Assembly (NCBI GenBank): GCA_044349305.1
Contig: JBIKRF010000018.1
Coordinates: 1 to 32,413, forward strand
Direction: 5' to 3'
Length of the DNA stretch: 32,413 nt
Source of the DNA: CAIZGX01 sp044349305
GTDB lineage: Bacteria > Bacteroidota > Bacteroidia > Flavobacteriales_D > Sanyastnellaceae
The translations under genes and the position numbers were made by a program. Positions within the stretch are counted from its first letter, which is position 1. Every line of letters starts with the position of its first letter. Under the pieces are notes generated by a model. That model had not been told where the DNA came from. It did no database searches and saw only the letters and a program-made list of their open reading frames with translations. Shown one piece after another: positions 6,952-14,640 of the stretch.

Positions 6952-7449
6952 ATGAGAAATTTATTAATTATTTGTTTTGGAGCAATTGCCCTTAGTTCTT
7001 GCTCAATAGGGAAAGTTTTAAGTTCAGTGCAAGTGAATGCCATACAACTACAAAATGTTCAACCAACCTCTCCGAGCAATGTTTCTTGGGATCCTTTGGG
7101 AACGGGTTTAGGAGATGTGCAATTGCGGATGAAGAACATGACAACGGGACAAATTATTTATACAAGTGAGGTTTATGATGATGCCTCATACAAGAATACT
7201 TATTTGTTCATGGAGAATTTGCCAATTTTTATTTCAGACTTGAATGTTGCATACAGAGTTGATATTTATGATATAGACACTTTTAGTGCTGATGAATGGA
7301 TGGGAGGATTCTACATTCGTTTTCCAGACTTTAAAGATGAGAGTAAGATTGTTTTAACGGATAATACAAACCCAATGGATGTAACTATGCTTGTCGATTG
7401 GACATATATGAAGAAAAAGTCTAAGCGAATGTCTATACAAGAGTTATGA
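6952..7449 (+). CDS. Small lipoprotein, unknown function
   Basis: A 165-residue protein with a lipoprotein signal (M-R-N-L-L-I-I-C-F-G-A-I-A-L, lipobox L-S-S-C17) and a mature beta-rich domain with no motif I recognise. It reads like a small periplasmic-face outer-membrane lipoprotein. The ATG at 6952 is the only sensible start because the signal peptide begins there. The gene is preceded by a candidate promoter and a 12-bp leader hairpin, and is followed within 10 nt by GGTAAGA decamers and two hairpin arrays, so it is transcribed alone. Confidence 0.7.
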   Translation: MRNLLIICFGAIALSSCSIGKVLSSVQVNAIQLQNVQPTSPSNVSWDPLGTGLGDVQLRMKNMTTGQIIYTSEVYDDASYKNTYLFMENLPIFISDLNVAYRVDIYDIDTFSADEWMGGFYIRFPDFKDESKIVLTDNTNPMDVTMLVDWTYMKKKSKRMSIQEL

Positions 7450-7450
7450 G

Positions 7451-7531
7451 AAGGTAAGAAAAGGTAAGAGAAGGTAAGAATGCCTGCGGCGAATGTTCTC
7501 TGAACGAATGCCTACGGCGAATGTCTTCGAC
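7451..7531. repeat. GGTAAGA decamers and mini-hairpin array D
   Basis: Three decamers AAGGTAAGAR (7451-7480) run straight into hairpins GCC-TGC-GGC (7482-7490), GTTC-TCT-GAAC (7495-7505), GCC-TAC-GGC (7510-7518) and GTC-TTC-GAC (7523-7531) with GAATG linkers. With the 34-bp array that follows, this fills the 303-bp spacer 7450-7752, which holds no gene. Confidence 0.75.
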
Positions 7532-7535
7532 TGTT

Positions 7536-7739
7536 CCCATTACGCAGTAGGAATAAAACCTTCGGTTTTCCCATTACGCAGTAGGAATAAAACCCTCGGT
7601 TTTCCCATTACGTAGTAGGAATAAAACCTTCGGTTTTCCCATTACGTAGTAGGAATAAAACCTTCGGTTTTCCCATTACGCAGTAGGAATAAAACCTTCG
7701 GTTTTCCCATTACGTAGTAGGAATAAAACCTCCGGTTTT
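7536..7739. repeat. 34-bp tandem repeat, six copies, two hairpins per unit
   Basis: Units start at 7536, 7570, 7604, 7638, 7672 and 7706, with a partial seventh to about 7752. Each unit has TAC-GNA-GTA (loops GCA, GCA, GTA, GTA, GCA, GTA), the linker GGAAT, then AAAACC-loop-GGTTTT (loops TTC, CTC, TTC, TTC, TTC, TCC). All differences fall in the two loops; the stems are invariant. The array ends at the stop codon of the minus-strand MBL gene. Confidence 0.9.
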
Positions 7740-7752
7740 CCAATTACGTAGT

Positions 7753-8604
7753 TCAGAAAAAGTCTGTGAATTCCCCCGCATCTTTCAAGCGAACACCTCT
7801 GTCTGTTTGTTGTAATGTGCAACACTCGTTCACGCTGTCGTGTTCGAAGAAGAGCACGAATTCGTTGTCTGCAGCGGTGTTTAGGAAAAGCTCTTTTTCA
7901 GTCATGGTTAATAACGGACGTGTATCGTAGCCCATGACGTAGGGCAGTGGAATGTGTCCGACAGAAGGTAAAAGATCTGCCATGAAGACCAATGTTTTTC
8001 CCATATAGGAAATGTGTGGAATCATCATGCTTTCCGTGTGTCCGTCTACAAACAAGACATCGAATCCAAGCGGAGTGGGTGAGACATTGTTCACACGTTC
8101 TATGAAATTCAGCTGTCCGCTTTCTTGAATGGGCAATATGTTTTCGGAAAGGAAACTGGCTTTTTCGCGCGGATTAGGCTCTGTTGCCCACTTCCAGTGG
8201 TTATCGTTGCTCCAGAATTTCGCATTTGGAAAAGCAGGCTGAAAATGTTCGCGGGTATCGTTGTATTCAATTGTACCTCCGCAATGGTCGAAATGCAAAT
8301 GGGTGAGAAGGACGTCGGTGATGTCGTTTCGATGAAACCCTTTTTGAGCAAGCGAATGATCAAGCGTTAAGGTGTCTTGCAAGTGATAATGCGAAAAGAA
8401 CCTTGCGTTTTGCTTATTGCCAATGCCAGTATCTATTAAGGTAAGTCGTTTTCCGTCTTCCACCAACAAACAACGCATGGCCCACGTGCAAAGGTTTAGC
8501 TCGTCGGCCGGATTGGTCTTGTTCCACAATTGTTTTGGCACAACGCCGAACATGGCGCCACCGTCTAATTTGAAAAATCCAGTGTCTATAACATGTAGTT
8601 TCAT
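7753..8604 (-). CDS. MBL-fold metallo-hydrolase
   Basis: A 283-residue soluble metallo-beta-lactamase-fold enzyme, probably a hydrolase of the lactonase / quorum-quenching-like or general MBL group. Binuclear metal ligands are visible: H102-x-H104-x-D106-H107 in T-H-L-H-F-D-H-C-G-G, H189 in V-D-G-H-T, D210 in F-M-A-D-L-L and H255 in F-F-E-H-D. This complete set suggests an active enzyme, but the substrate is unknown. There is no signal peptide. The ATG follows the -7 element TACATTTG by four bases, which suggests a leaderless mRNA. It is divergent from purB. Confidence 0.85.
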   Translation of the reverse strand: MKLHVIDTGFFKLDGGAMFGVVPKQLWNKTNPADELNLCTWAMRCLLVEDGKRLTLIDTGIGNKQNARFFSHYHLQDTLTLDHSLAQKGFHRNDITDVLLTHLHFDHCGGTIEYNDTREHFQPAFPNAKFWSNDNHWKWATEPNPREKASFLSENILPIQESGQLNFIERVNNVSPTPLGFDVLFVDGHTESMMIPHISYMGKTLVFMADLLPSVGHIPLPYVMGYDTRPLLTMTEKELFLNTAADNEFVLFFEHDSVNECCTLQQTDRGVRLKDAGEFTDFF

Positions 8605-8608
8605 GGTG

Positions 8609-8650
8609 CAAATGTAATAGCGATTGTCTCGCTTTCCGTTTGTACCTTTG
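8609..8650. promoter_or_regulatory. Divergent promoters of the MBL gene and purB
   Basis: Plus strand: TACCTTTG (8643-8650) with ATTG at 8623-8626, spacing 16, placed 17 nt before the purB ATG. Minus strand: TACATTTG (complement of 8609-8616), four nt before the MBL ATG, so its start point would fall at or within the start codon. Both match the Bacteroidota TAnnTTTG consensus. Confidence 0.5.
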
Positions 8651-8667
8651 CGCCTTAGAAATTAAAC

Positions 8668-10032
8668 ATGGACCATTCGTCGTTATTCAGTATTTCTCCT
8701 ATTGATGGCAGATACCGCCGTCAGACCGAAGACCTGCAACAATACTTTTCAGAATTCGCTTTAATCAAATACAGAGTTTGGGTAGAAGTGGAATACTTCA
8801 TTGCACTTTGCGAAATTCCTCTTCCTCAATTGACAAGTGTATCGCCAGAAACATTCGTGCATTTGCGCGAGATCTGTGCGAACTTCTCACAGGAGGATGC
8901 GCAATGGATCAAAGACAAAGAGAAGATTACGAATCACGACGTAAAGGCCGTAGAGTATTTCATTAAGCATAAAATGGATGAAATGCAGTTGGGCGCGGTG
9001 AAGGAATTCGTTCACTTTGGCTTGACTTCTCAGGATATCAATAATACCGCTATCCCGGCTTCGTTCCGCGACTCGCTAGAGAATGTGTACATTCCGAAAA
9101 TTGACGAGGTCATGCATCACTTGGCTGAAAGAAGCAAGGAATGGAAAGATGTTCCAATGTTGGCACGTACACACGGTCAGCCTGCTTCTCCAACCCGTCT
9201 AGGAAAAGAATTTTTTGTTTTTGTTGAAAGATTGGAAGAGCAGTTGCAACAATTGGAAAACATTCCAGTGGCCGCGAAATTCGGTGGCGCAACAGGAAAC
9301 TTCAACGCACATCATGTGGCTTATCCAGATATTGATTGGGTTGAATTTGCAAATGAATTTTTGGGTGAAAAGCTTCGCTTGTCGCGCTCGCAATACACCA
9401 CACAAATTGAACACTACGACCATATGGCCGCGTCGTTCGATGGATTGAAAAGACTGAATACGATATTGATTGACTTAAGTCGTGATATCTGGGCATACAT
9501 AAGTATGGATTATTTCCGTCAGATTGTGAAGGAAGGCGAAGTAGGTTCTTCAGCTATGCCGCACAAAGTGAATCCAATTGACTTTGAAAACGCCGAAGGA
9601 AATTTAGGAATTGCGAATGCCTTGTTTGAGCATTTGGCTGCAAAGCTTCCTGTAAGCCGACTTCAGCGTGATCTAACAGACAGCACTGTTCTTCGCAACG
9701 TGGGTGTGCCCATGGCGCATACGTTAATTGCGTTGAATTCGATATTGAAAGGATTGGGTAAGTTGAAGTTGAACGAAGCCAAAATCGCCGCTGATTTGGA
9801 CAACAACTGGGCGGTTGTTGCAGAAGGAATTCAAACTGTTCTTCGCAGAGAAGGATACGAAGCGCCTTACGAAGCGTTGAAGAATTTGACAAGAGGAAAA
9901 GATCGTGTTGAAGAACAAGACATTCATGCATTCATTGATATTCTTGAAGTTTCAGATGCCATTAAAGCTGAATTGAAAAACATACGACCTGAGAATTATA
10001 CAGGAATTGATTTAATGTCAGATCACGAATGA
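8668..10032 (+). CDS. purB: Adenylosuccinate lyase
   Basis: Cytosolic enzyme of purine synthesis that splits SAICAR to AICAR plus fumarate and adenylosuccinate to AMP plus fumarate. The 454-residue length fits the family (about 430-460). The fumarase/aspartase superfamily signature G-S-S-A-M-P-H-K-V-N-P is near residues 292-302. The motif T-S-Q-D-I-N-N-T (about 124-131) and R-T-H-G-Q-P-A-S-P (about 171-179), which carries the catalytic histidine, are present. The N-terminal S-P-I-D-G-R-Y is typical. Its stop overlaps the start of the ABC exporter (ATGA), so the two are coupled. Confidence 0.95.
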   Translation: MDHSSLFSISPIDGRYRRQTEDLQQYFSEFALIKYRVWVEVEYFIALCEIPLPQLTSVSPETFVHLREICANFSQEDAQWIKDKEKITNHDVKAVEYFIKHKMDEMQLGAVKEFVHFGLTSQDINNTAIPASFRDSLENVYIPKIDEVMHHLAERSKEWKDVPMLARTHGQPASPTRLGKEFFVFVERLEEQLQQLENIPVAAKFGGATGNFNAHHVAYPDIDWVEFANEFLGEKLRLSRSQYTTQIEHYDHMAASFDGLKRLNTILIDLSRDIWAYISMDYFRQIVKEGEVGSSAMPHKVNPIDFENAEGNLGIANALFEHLAAKLPVSRLQRDLTDSTVLRNVGVPMAHTLIALNSILKGLGKLKLNEAKIAADLDNNWAVVAEGIQTVLRREGYEAPYEALKNLTRGKDRVEEQDIHAFIDILEVSDAIKAELKNIRPENYTGIDLMSDHE

Positions 10033-11828
10033 AATCGTTTCGCGCCATATTCGGATTGTTAAGCGATTACAAAGGGTCGTTGGTTTGGAATTTTTTCTTT
10101 AACATTCTGAACGCTATTTTTTCGCTGTTCACTTTCTTAAGTGTTGTGCCGTTTTTGTATGTGTTGTTCGATGTGAATCAGGGAGGAGGCGCTCCAATAT
10201 CGCAAGCAAAGGGATTATGGGATCAGTTCAAGGACCAATTGAACGGTGCTATTCTCGAGCAGGGTAAGCCACAAGTTCTTTTACTCATGTGTTTGTTCAT
10301 TGTAGTTCTTGCTTTAATGAAGAATACAGTGAACTATATCTCATTGCTAAGTATTGCGAAAATCAGAACGGGAGTCTCAAGAGATATTCGGAAGAAGATG
10401 TATCAAAAGGTTCTTCGACTTCAATTGGCGTTTTTCTCGAATGAACGAAAAGGAGATTTGATTTCACGCATGACCAACGATTTGAATGAAATTGAGTTCT
10501 CGGTTATTGGAGCATTAGAAGCCTTGTTGAAGTCGCCTGTCATGATCTTCTTCTCTTTGGTGACTTTGGTTTTAATGAGTTGGAAGCTCACGTTGTTCGC
10601 GTTCATATTTCTTCCGGTAAGTGGTTATTTGATCTCTCGCATTGCGAAAAGTCTGAAGAACGCCGCGAAGCGTAGCAAGTCGAACCTAGGAGATTTAATT
10701 GCTTTGCTCGATGAAAGCTTAACTGGCATTCGTGTGATTAAGGTTTTCAATGCGGAAGAGCATTTTGAAAAGAAATTCGACGAGACCAACGAGGGTTATT
10801 CTCGCCTCATGCACAAGTTGTACAAACGCGAGTATTTGGCTTCGCCTATGTCGGAATTTATTTCGCTCATGGTTATTAGCGTGCTTCTGTATGTAGGAGG
10901 AATTATAGTATTCAATGGTGAAATAAGTGGGGAATTACTCATCGGTTACTTGGTAGTATTCTCTCAGATCATTCAACCCGCAAAACAATTCAGCGACGCC
11001 ATCTTCAAGGTGAACAAGGGAATGGCTAGTCTTGAACGCATTCGTGAAATTTTAAATGCGGAAGAAACCGTTTTAGATAAATCAGATGCGGTTGAGCTTC
11101 AGTCTTTCAAGAACGAAATAGCTTTCAAAAATGTTAGCTTTAAATACGGAGAAGAAGAGGTGTTGAAGAACATTTCCTTCAATATTGAAAAAGGTCAAAC
11201 CGTGGCATTGGTCGGTTCTTCAGGAAGTGGAAAGACAACCCTGGCCATGCTTTTAGCGCGTTTCTATGATCCGACTTCAGGAAGTATCGATATCGATGGC
11301 GTTGCAATCACGCATTTAAAAACGAAGTCGGTGCGTGCGCACATGGGCATGGTTACGCAAGATGCTTTGTTGTTCAACGATACCGTTGCGAATAACATTG
11401 TTCTTTCCGAATCGCATACCAACGAGAAGTTGATTGAGGCAGCGCGTGTGTCGAACGCGTTGGAGTTCATTGAAGAGTTGGAAAATAAATTCGAGACGAA
11501 CATTGGCGATGGAGGAATGCGTTTGTCGGGTGGACAAAGACAGCGTTTGTCTATTGCTCGTGCCATTTATAAGAATCCATCGATATTAATTTTAGATGAA
11601 GCCACTTCGGCGTTAGATACACAGAGCGAAAAGTACGTGCAGGATGCCATTTCCAACATGATGGAAAATAGAACAGCTCTGGTTATTGCGCATCGCTTAA
11701 GTACCATTCAGCAAGCCGATTTAATTTTGGTGATGCAGTCGGGAGAAATTGTGCAGCGCGGAACACACAAAGAACTAATTTCACTAGAAGGGTTGTACAA
11801 GACTCTTGTTGAAATGCAAGAATTATAA
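10029..11828 (+). CDS. ABC exporter, fused permease and ATPase (MsbA-like)
   Basis: A 599-residue half-transporter that would work as a homodimer in the inner membrane. The first 330 residues hold about six membrane helices of the type I exporter domain. The C-terminal nucleotide-binding domain has Walker A G-S-S-G-S-G-K-T-T (near 395), signature L-S-G-G-Q (near 499), Walker B L-I-L-D-E-A-T-S-A-L-D (near 519) and the switch histidine in V-I-A-H-R. It is in the family of MsbA and related lipid or drug exporters; the substrate cannot be told. It overlaps purB by 4 nt and is followed 4 nt later by gldF. Confidence 0.9.
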   Translation: MKSFRAIFGLLSDYKGSLVWNFFFNILNAIFSLFTFLSVVPFLYVLFDVNQGGGAPISQAKGLWDQFKDQLNGAILEQGKPQVLLLMCLFIVVLALMKNTVNYISLLSIAKIRTGVSRDIRKKMYQKVLRLQLAFFSNERKGDLISRMTNDLNEIEFSVIGALEALLKSPVMIFFSLVTLVLMSWKLTLFAFIFLPVSGYLISRIAKSLKNAAKRSKSNLGDLIALLDESLTGIRVIKVFNAEEHFEKKFDETNEGYSRLMHKLYKREYLASPMSEFISLMVISVLLYVGGIIVFNGEISGELLIGYLVVFSQIIQPAKQFSDAIFKVNKGMASLERIREILNAEETVLDKSDAVELQSFKNEIAFKNVSFKYGEEEVLKNISFNIEKGQTVALVGSSGSGKTTLAMLLARFYDPTSGSIDIDGVAITHLKTKSVRAHMGMVTQDALLFNDTVANNIVLSESHTNEKLIEAARVSNALEFIEELENKFETNIGDGGMRLSGGQRQRLSIARAIYKNPSILILDEATSALDTQSEKYVQDAISNMMENRTALVIAHRLSTIQQADLILVMQSGEIVQRGTHKELISLEGLYKTLVEMQEL

Positions 11829-11832
11829 GATT

Positions 11833-12564
11833 ATGATCGCATTATTAAAAAAAGAGATTCGCTCCTTCTTAACCTCGTTAATCGGATACATTGTCATTGC
11901 AGTGTTCTTGATTGTTACGTCGTTATTCATGTGGGTATTCCCAGGAAGTTTGAATGTCATGGAAGCGGAATACGCGACGCTTGACACGTTGTTCTACATT
12001 GCTCCTTGGGTGTTTCTGTTTTTAATTCCTGCCATCACCATGCGCTCGCTTGCTGAGGAACAGAAGGAAGGCACATTGGAACTGCTAATGACCAAACCCA
12101 TCACAGACCTTCAAATTATTTTAGCGAAGTACTTAGCGGGATTGTTAGTTGTGGTTATTGCCATTTTTCCAACCTTGGTTTATTTCCTTTCAGTTTATTT
12201 CTTGGGAAATCCAGTTGGAAACATTGACGCAGGCGCAACATGGGGATCTTATTTAGGATTGATTTTCTTGGCGAGCGTTTATGTGAGTATTGGAATCTTC
12301 GCTTCAAGCTTGACGAAAAATCAGATTGTTGCGTTTTTAATAGCAGCGCTTATCAGCTTTGTGATGTACTCTGGATTTCAGTCTTTGGGTACATTTAATT
12401 TATTTGGATCATTGGATCGATTCATTATTCGTCTGGGAATGGAAGACCATTACTCGGGCATGAGCATTGGATTGATTGACTCGCGCGATGTTCTCTACTT
12501 TGTAGGAGTGAGCGCATTTTTTATTGTGTTGACCCGCTTGCGCTTGCAAGCAAGAAACTGGTGA
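11833..12564 (+). CDS. gldF: Gliding motility ABC transporter permease GldF
   Basis: A 243-residue ABC-2 type permease with six hydrophobic segments and the conserved A-E-E-Q-K-E-G-T-L-E-L-L-M-T-K-P-I stretch (about 71-87) of the GldF / NosY group. In Flavobacterium johnsoniae GldF works with GldA (ATPase) and GldG in gliding. The start at 11833 (M-I-A-L-L-K-K-E-I) is preferred over an in-frame ATG at 11806, which would overlap the exporter gene and add nine polar residues. It is last in the purB operon, followed by a terminator-like hairpin. gldG, normally directly downstream, is absent here. Confidence 0.88.
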   Translation: MIALLKKEIRSFLTSLIGYIVIAVFLIVTSLFMWVFPGSLNVMEAEYATLDTLFYIAPWVFLFLIPAITMRSLAEEQKEGTLELLMTKPITDLQIILAKYLAGLLVVVIAIFPTLVYFLSVYFLGNPVGNIDAGATWGSYLGLIFLASVYVSIGIFASSLTKNQIVAFLIAALISFVMYSGFQSLGTFNLFGSLDRFIIRLGMEDHYSGMSIGLIDSRDVLYFVGVSAFFIVLTRLRLQARNW

Positions 12565-12565
12565 G

Positions 12566-12594
12566 TTAGTGTAAAAAGTACACTAATATTTTTG
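12566..12594 (+). terminator. Terminator-like hairpin after gldF
   Basis: A perfect 8-bp stem TTAGTGTA / TACACTAA, loop AAAAG, followed by TATTTTTG. It starts 2 nt after the gldF stop codon. The stem is AT-rich, so strength is uncertain. Its T-rich tail overlaps the presumed -33 box of pdhB. Confidence 0.6.
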
Positions 12595-12619
12595 TAAACC
12601 ACATTTATAGTTAAATTCG
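12591..12619 (+). promoter_or_regulatory. Candidate pdhB promoter
   Basis: TTTG (12591-12594), a 17-nt spacer, then TAAATTCG (12612-12619), one mismatch from TAnnTTTG. The pdhB ATG follows 20 nt later. Spacing is at the low end of the Bacteroidota range. Confidence 0.4.
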
Positions 12620-12639
12620 CACTCGTAACAAAACGAACC

Positions 12640-13620
12640 ATGAGAGAAATTCAATTCCGTGAGGCCATTTGTGAGGCCATGTCAGAAGAAATGCGCAGAG
12701 ATGAATCTGTGCTTTTGTTGGGGGAAGAAGTAGCAGAATACAACGGGGCTTACAAAGCTTCGAAAGGTATGCTCGATGAGTTCGGTGCTAAGCGTGTAAT
12801 AGATACACCCATTGCTGAATTAGGATTCTCTGGTATTGCAGTTGGAGCTGCAATGAATGGACTTCGTCCGATTGTAGAATTCATGACTTGGAACTTCGCC
12901 ATTCTTGCGGCTGACCAAATCATTAACTCTGCAGCGAAGATGTTACAAATGAGTGGTGGACAGTACAACGTTCCAATCGTATTCCGCGGTCCGAATGGAA
13001 CTGCTGGACAATTAGCTGCAACACATAGCCAAAGCTTTGAGTCGTTCTACGCTCACGTTCCAGGATTGAAAGTAATTACGCCTTCGAATCCATATGATGC
13101 GAAAGGCTTGTTGAAAGCTGCCATTCGCGATAACGATCCTGTTGTTTTCATGGAGTCTGAAAAAATGTATGGCGATAAAGGAATGGTTCCAGACGGAGAG
13201 TACATTATTCCAATTGGAGTAGCAGACATTAAGCGTGAAGGAACAGATGTCACATTGGTTTCTTTCGGTAAGATCATGAAGACTGCTTTATTGGCTGCTG
13301 AAGAATTAGCGAAGGAAGGAATTTCTGTTGAGGTAATTGACTTGCGCACGATTCGTCCGCTTGACATTGACAGCATTGTAAACAGTGTGAAGAAAACAAA
13401 CCGTTTAATTATCCTTGAGGAGAGTTGGCCTGTGGCGAGTATCTCAACAGAGATCACTTACCGTGTTCAACGTCATGCTTTCGATTATTTAGATGCGCCA
13501 ATTCGCAGAATTACGCAAACCGATACTCCATTTGCATTTGCAACAACACTTATCGACGCCGCTCTTCCTGGAGTGCACGATGTTGTTCGCGTTGCGAAAG
13601 AGGTTTGTTACAAAGCGTAA
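12640..13620 (+). CDS. pdhB: Pyruvate dehydrogenase E1 component, beta subunit
   Basis: Beta subunit of the thiamine-diphosphate enzyme that decarboxylates pyruvate and passes the acetyl group to the E2 lipoyl domain. Length 326 residues, as in the family. Family marks include L-L-G-E-E-V-A-E-Y-N-G-A-Y-K (about 26-39, containing the glutamate expected to contact the cofactor), T-P-I-A-E-L-G-F-S-G, G-P-N-G and the C-terminal transketolase domain D-L-R-T-I-R-P-L-D. The alpha subunit is not adjacent, which is common in Flavobacteriia, where pdhA sits with the E2 gene elsewhere. A branched-chain 2-oxoacid dehydrogenase beta subunit is a less likely alternative. Confidence 0.93.
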   Translation: MREIQFREAICEAMSEEMRRDESVLLLGEEVAEYNGAYKASKGMLDEFGAKRVIDTPIAELGFSGIAVGAAMNGLRPIVEFMTWNFAILAADQIINSAAKMLQMSGGQYNVPIVFRGPNGTAGQLAATHSQSFESFYAHVPGLKVITPSNPYDAKGLLKAAIRDNDPVVFMESEKMYGDKGMVPDGEYIIPIGVADIKREGTDVTLVSFGKIMKTALLAAEELAKEGISVEVIDLRTIRPLDIDSIVNSVKKTNRLIILEESWPVASISTEITYRVQRHAFDYLDAPIRRITQTDTPFAFATTLIDAALPGVHDVVRVAKEVCYKA

Positions 13621-13626
13621 TCGCAT

Positions 13627-13644
13627 GGAAGGTTAGTTCCTTCC
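13627..13644. terminator. Possible shared terminator hairpin between convergent genes
   Basis: Stem GGAAGG / CCTTCC with loop TTAGTT, six bases after the pdhB stop and overlapping the stop codon of the minus-strand nuclease gene. No T-tract follows on either strand, so the call rests on position and symmetry. Confidence 0.4.
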
Positions 13645-14526
13645 GCACAATTCTCTAAATTCACAATACTTGCATTTACCCTCGCTTTCAGTGAGGGTAA
13701 ATTCGTTTTTGGCCACGGGTGTGTTGTTCTCAATATCTACGTTCATGTTTTGCATAACACGTGTCTCTGCAAGCATGTCATCTTTGAAATTCTCAATATC
13801 GCGCTCAGAAATCTCTGGAATAACCTCACTATACCCATCCTTTAAGTAGGCCAAGATTGGAATAATTCTGTCGAATTTATTTTCGAAGTGAAAGGAAGCA
13901 AATAGCGAGTATCCGATCAATTGCTTACGATGCTTGAACTCATCAGCTTTCCCCGTCTTCCAATCGAGAATGTATATGTCCTTTCCATCGGGAAGCATAA
14001 AGTCTACTTTACAATAGGCCTTCAAGTCGCCGCGATCGGTTCGAATCCGTGTTTCACCATAGCCTTCGGGTTCTATGATCCACTGTTGCTTCGACGTCTT
14101 TGGTAATTGTTTGATCCACTCGAACCTTTCCGATTTCACGAAGATCATTACCGCGTTGAAAACGCTTTCAATGATATAGGCCTCGTCAATCTCTTCCTTC
14201 TCTTTGTAATACACTTCAGAAAACACTTTGTCCAACATGTATTTCTGAACTTGCGCTTTCACGAAACCTTTCATTCGTGTTTCGTCAATTACATCAGTCG
14301 ATTTCTGAAGTCGCTTTAAGATAGCCTCAATTACATCGTGTGCAAGGCTTCCAATGCTAAGCGCTTCCGTAGTTAAGTTCTTAAGTTGAGTAATTTTCGC
14401 AGTTGGAAATTCACGATCGAATTTGCCGTAGTAGGTGTAATAATACTTGCGCTTGCAAAATGAAAAAGTGTCGAATCGGCTCACAGACCAACCGAGAATA
14501 GGAGAGAAGGGGAAACGTTTTAGCAT
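13633..14526 (-). CDS. Stand-alone PD-(D/E)XK nuclease with Fe-S cysteine pattern
   Basis: A 297-residue protein like the nuclease domain of AddB/RecB and Cas4. The active-site core is visible: D in C-K-V-D-F-M-L-P-D (about 175), then D-W-K in I-L-D-W-K-T-G-K (about 188-190), followed by Q-L-I-G-Y-S (the QxxxY-type motif). Cysteines C24, C285, C288 and C294 are placed as in enzymes that bind a [4Fe-4S] cluster: one N-terminal, then C-x2-C-x5-C at the end. There is no helicase domain. The ATG at 14526 is preferred over a TTG two codons upstream. A DNA repair or processing exonuclease is likely; no CRISPR genes are near. Confidence 0.8.
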   Translation of the reverse strand: MLKRFPFSPILGWSVSRFDTFSFCKRKYYYTYYGKFDREFPTAKITQLKNLTTEALSIGSLAHDVIEAILKRLQKSTDVIDETRMKGFVKAQVQKYMLDKVFSEVYYKEKEEIDEAYIIESVFNAVMIFVKSERFEWIKQLPKTSKQQWIIEPEGYGETRIRTDRGDLKAYCKVDFMLPDGKDIYILDWKTGKADEFKHRKQLIGYSLFASFHFENKFDRIIPILAYLKDGYSEVIPEISERDIENFKDDMLAETRVMQNMNVDIENNTPVAKNEFTLTESEGKCKYCEFRELCGRN

Positions 14527-14529
14527 GGT

Positions 14530-14537
14530 CAAATATA
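14530..14537 (-). promoter_or_regulatory. -7 element TATATTTG abutting the nuclease start
   Basis: The complement reads TATATTTG, exact to TAnnTTTG, only three bases before the ATG at 14526. The start point would then lie at the start codon, giving a leaderless mRNA. I see no strong -33 box. Confidence 0.4.
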
Positions 14538-14640
14538 CTTGACGGAGATTTCAATTTGTTCGCAACTCGCTTTTTAATTTCAAACGAAAAAGTTAACTTT
14601 ACCTAAACAATGAAGTAACTTAAATTATCTTCATTAGAGC

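Noticed and set aside
7536..7739. REP / RAYT-type repeat
   Set aside because: GTAG occurs inside the units, but there is no RAYT transposase in the window and the motif is inside the hairpin instead of at its foot. Left as an unnamed repeat.
8109..8370. Open frames opposite or within the MBL gene
   Set aside because: Shadow frames of a clear metallo-hydrolase, with no independent signals.
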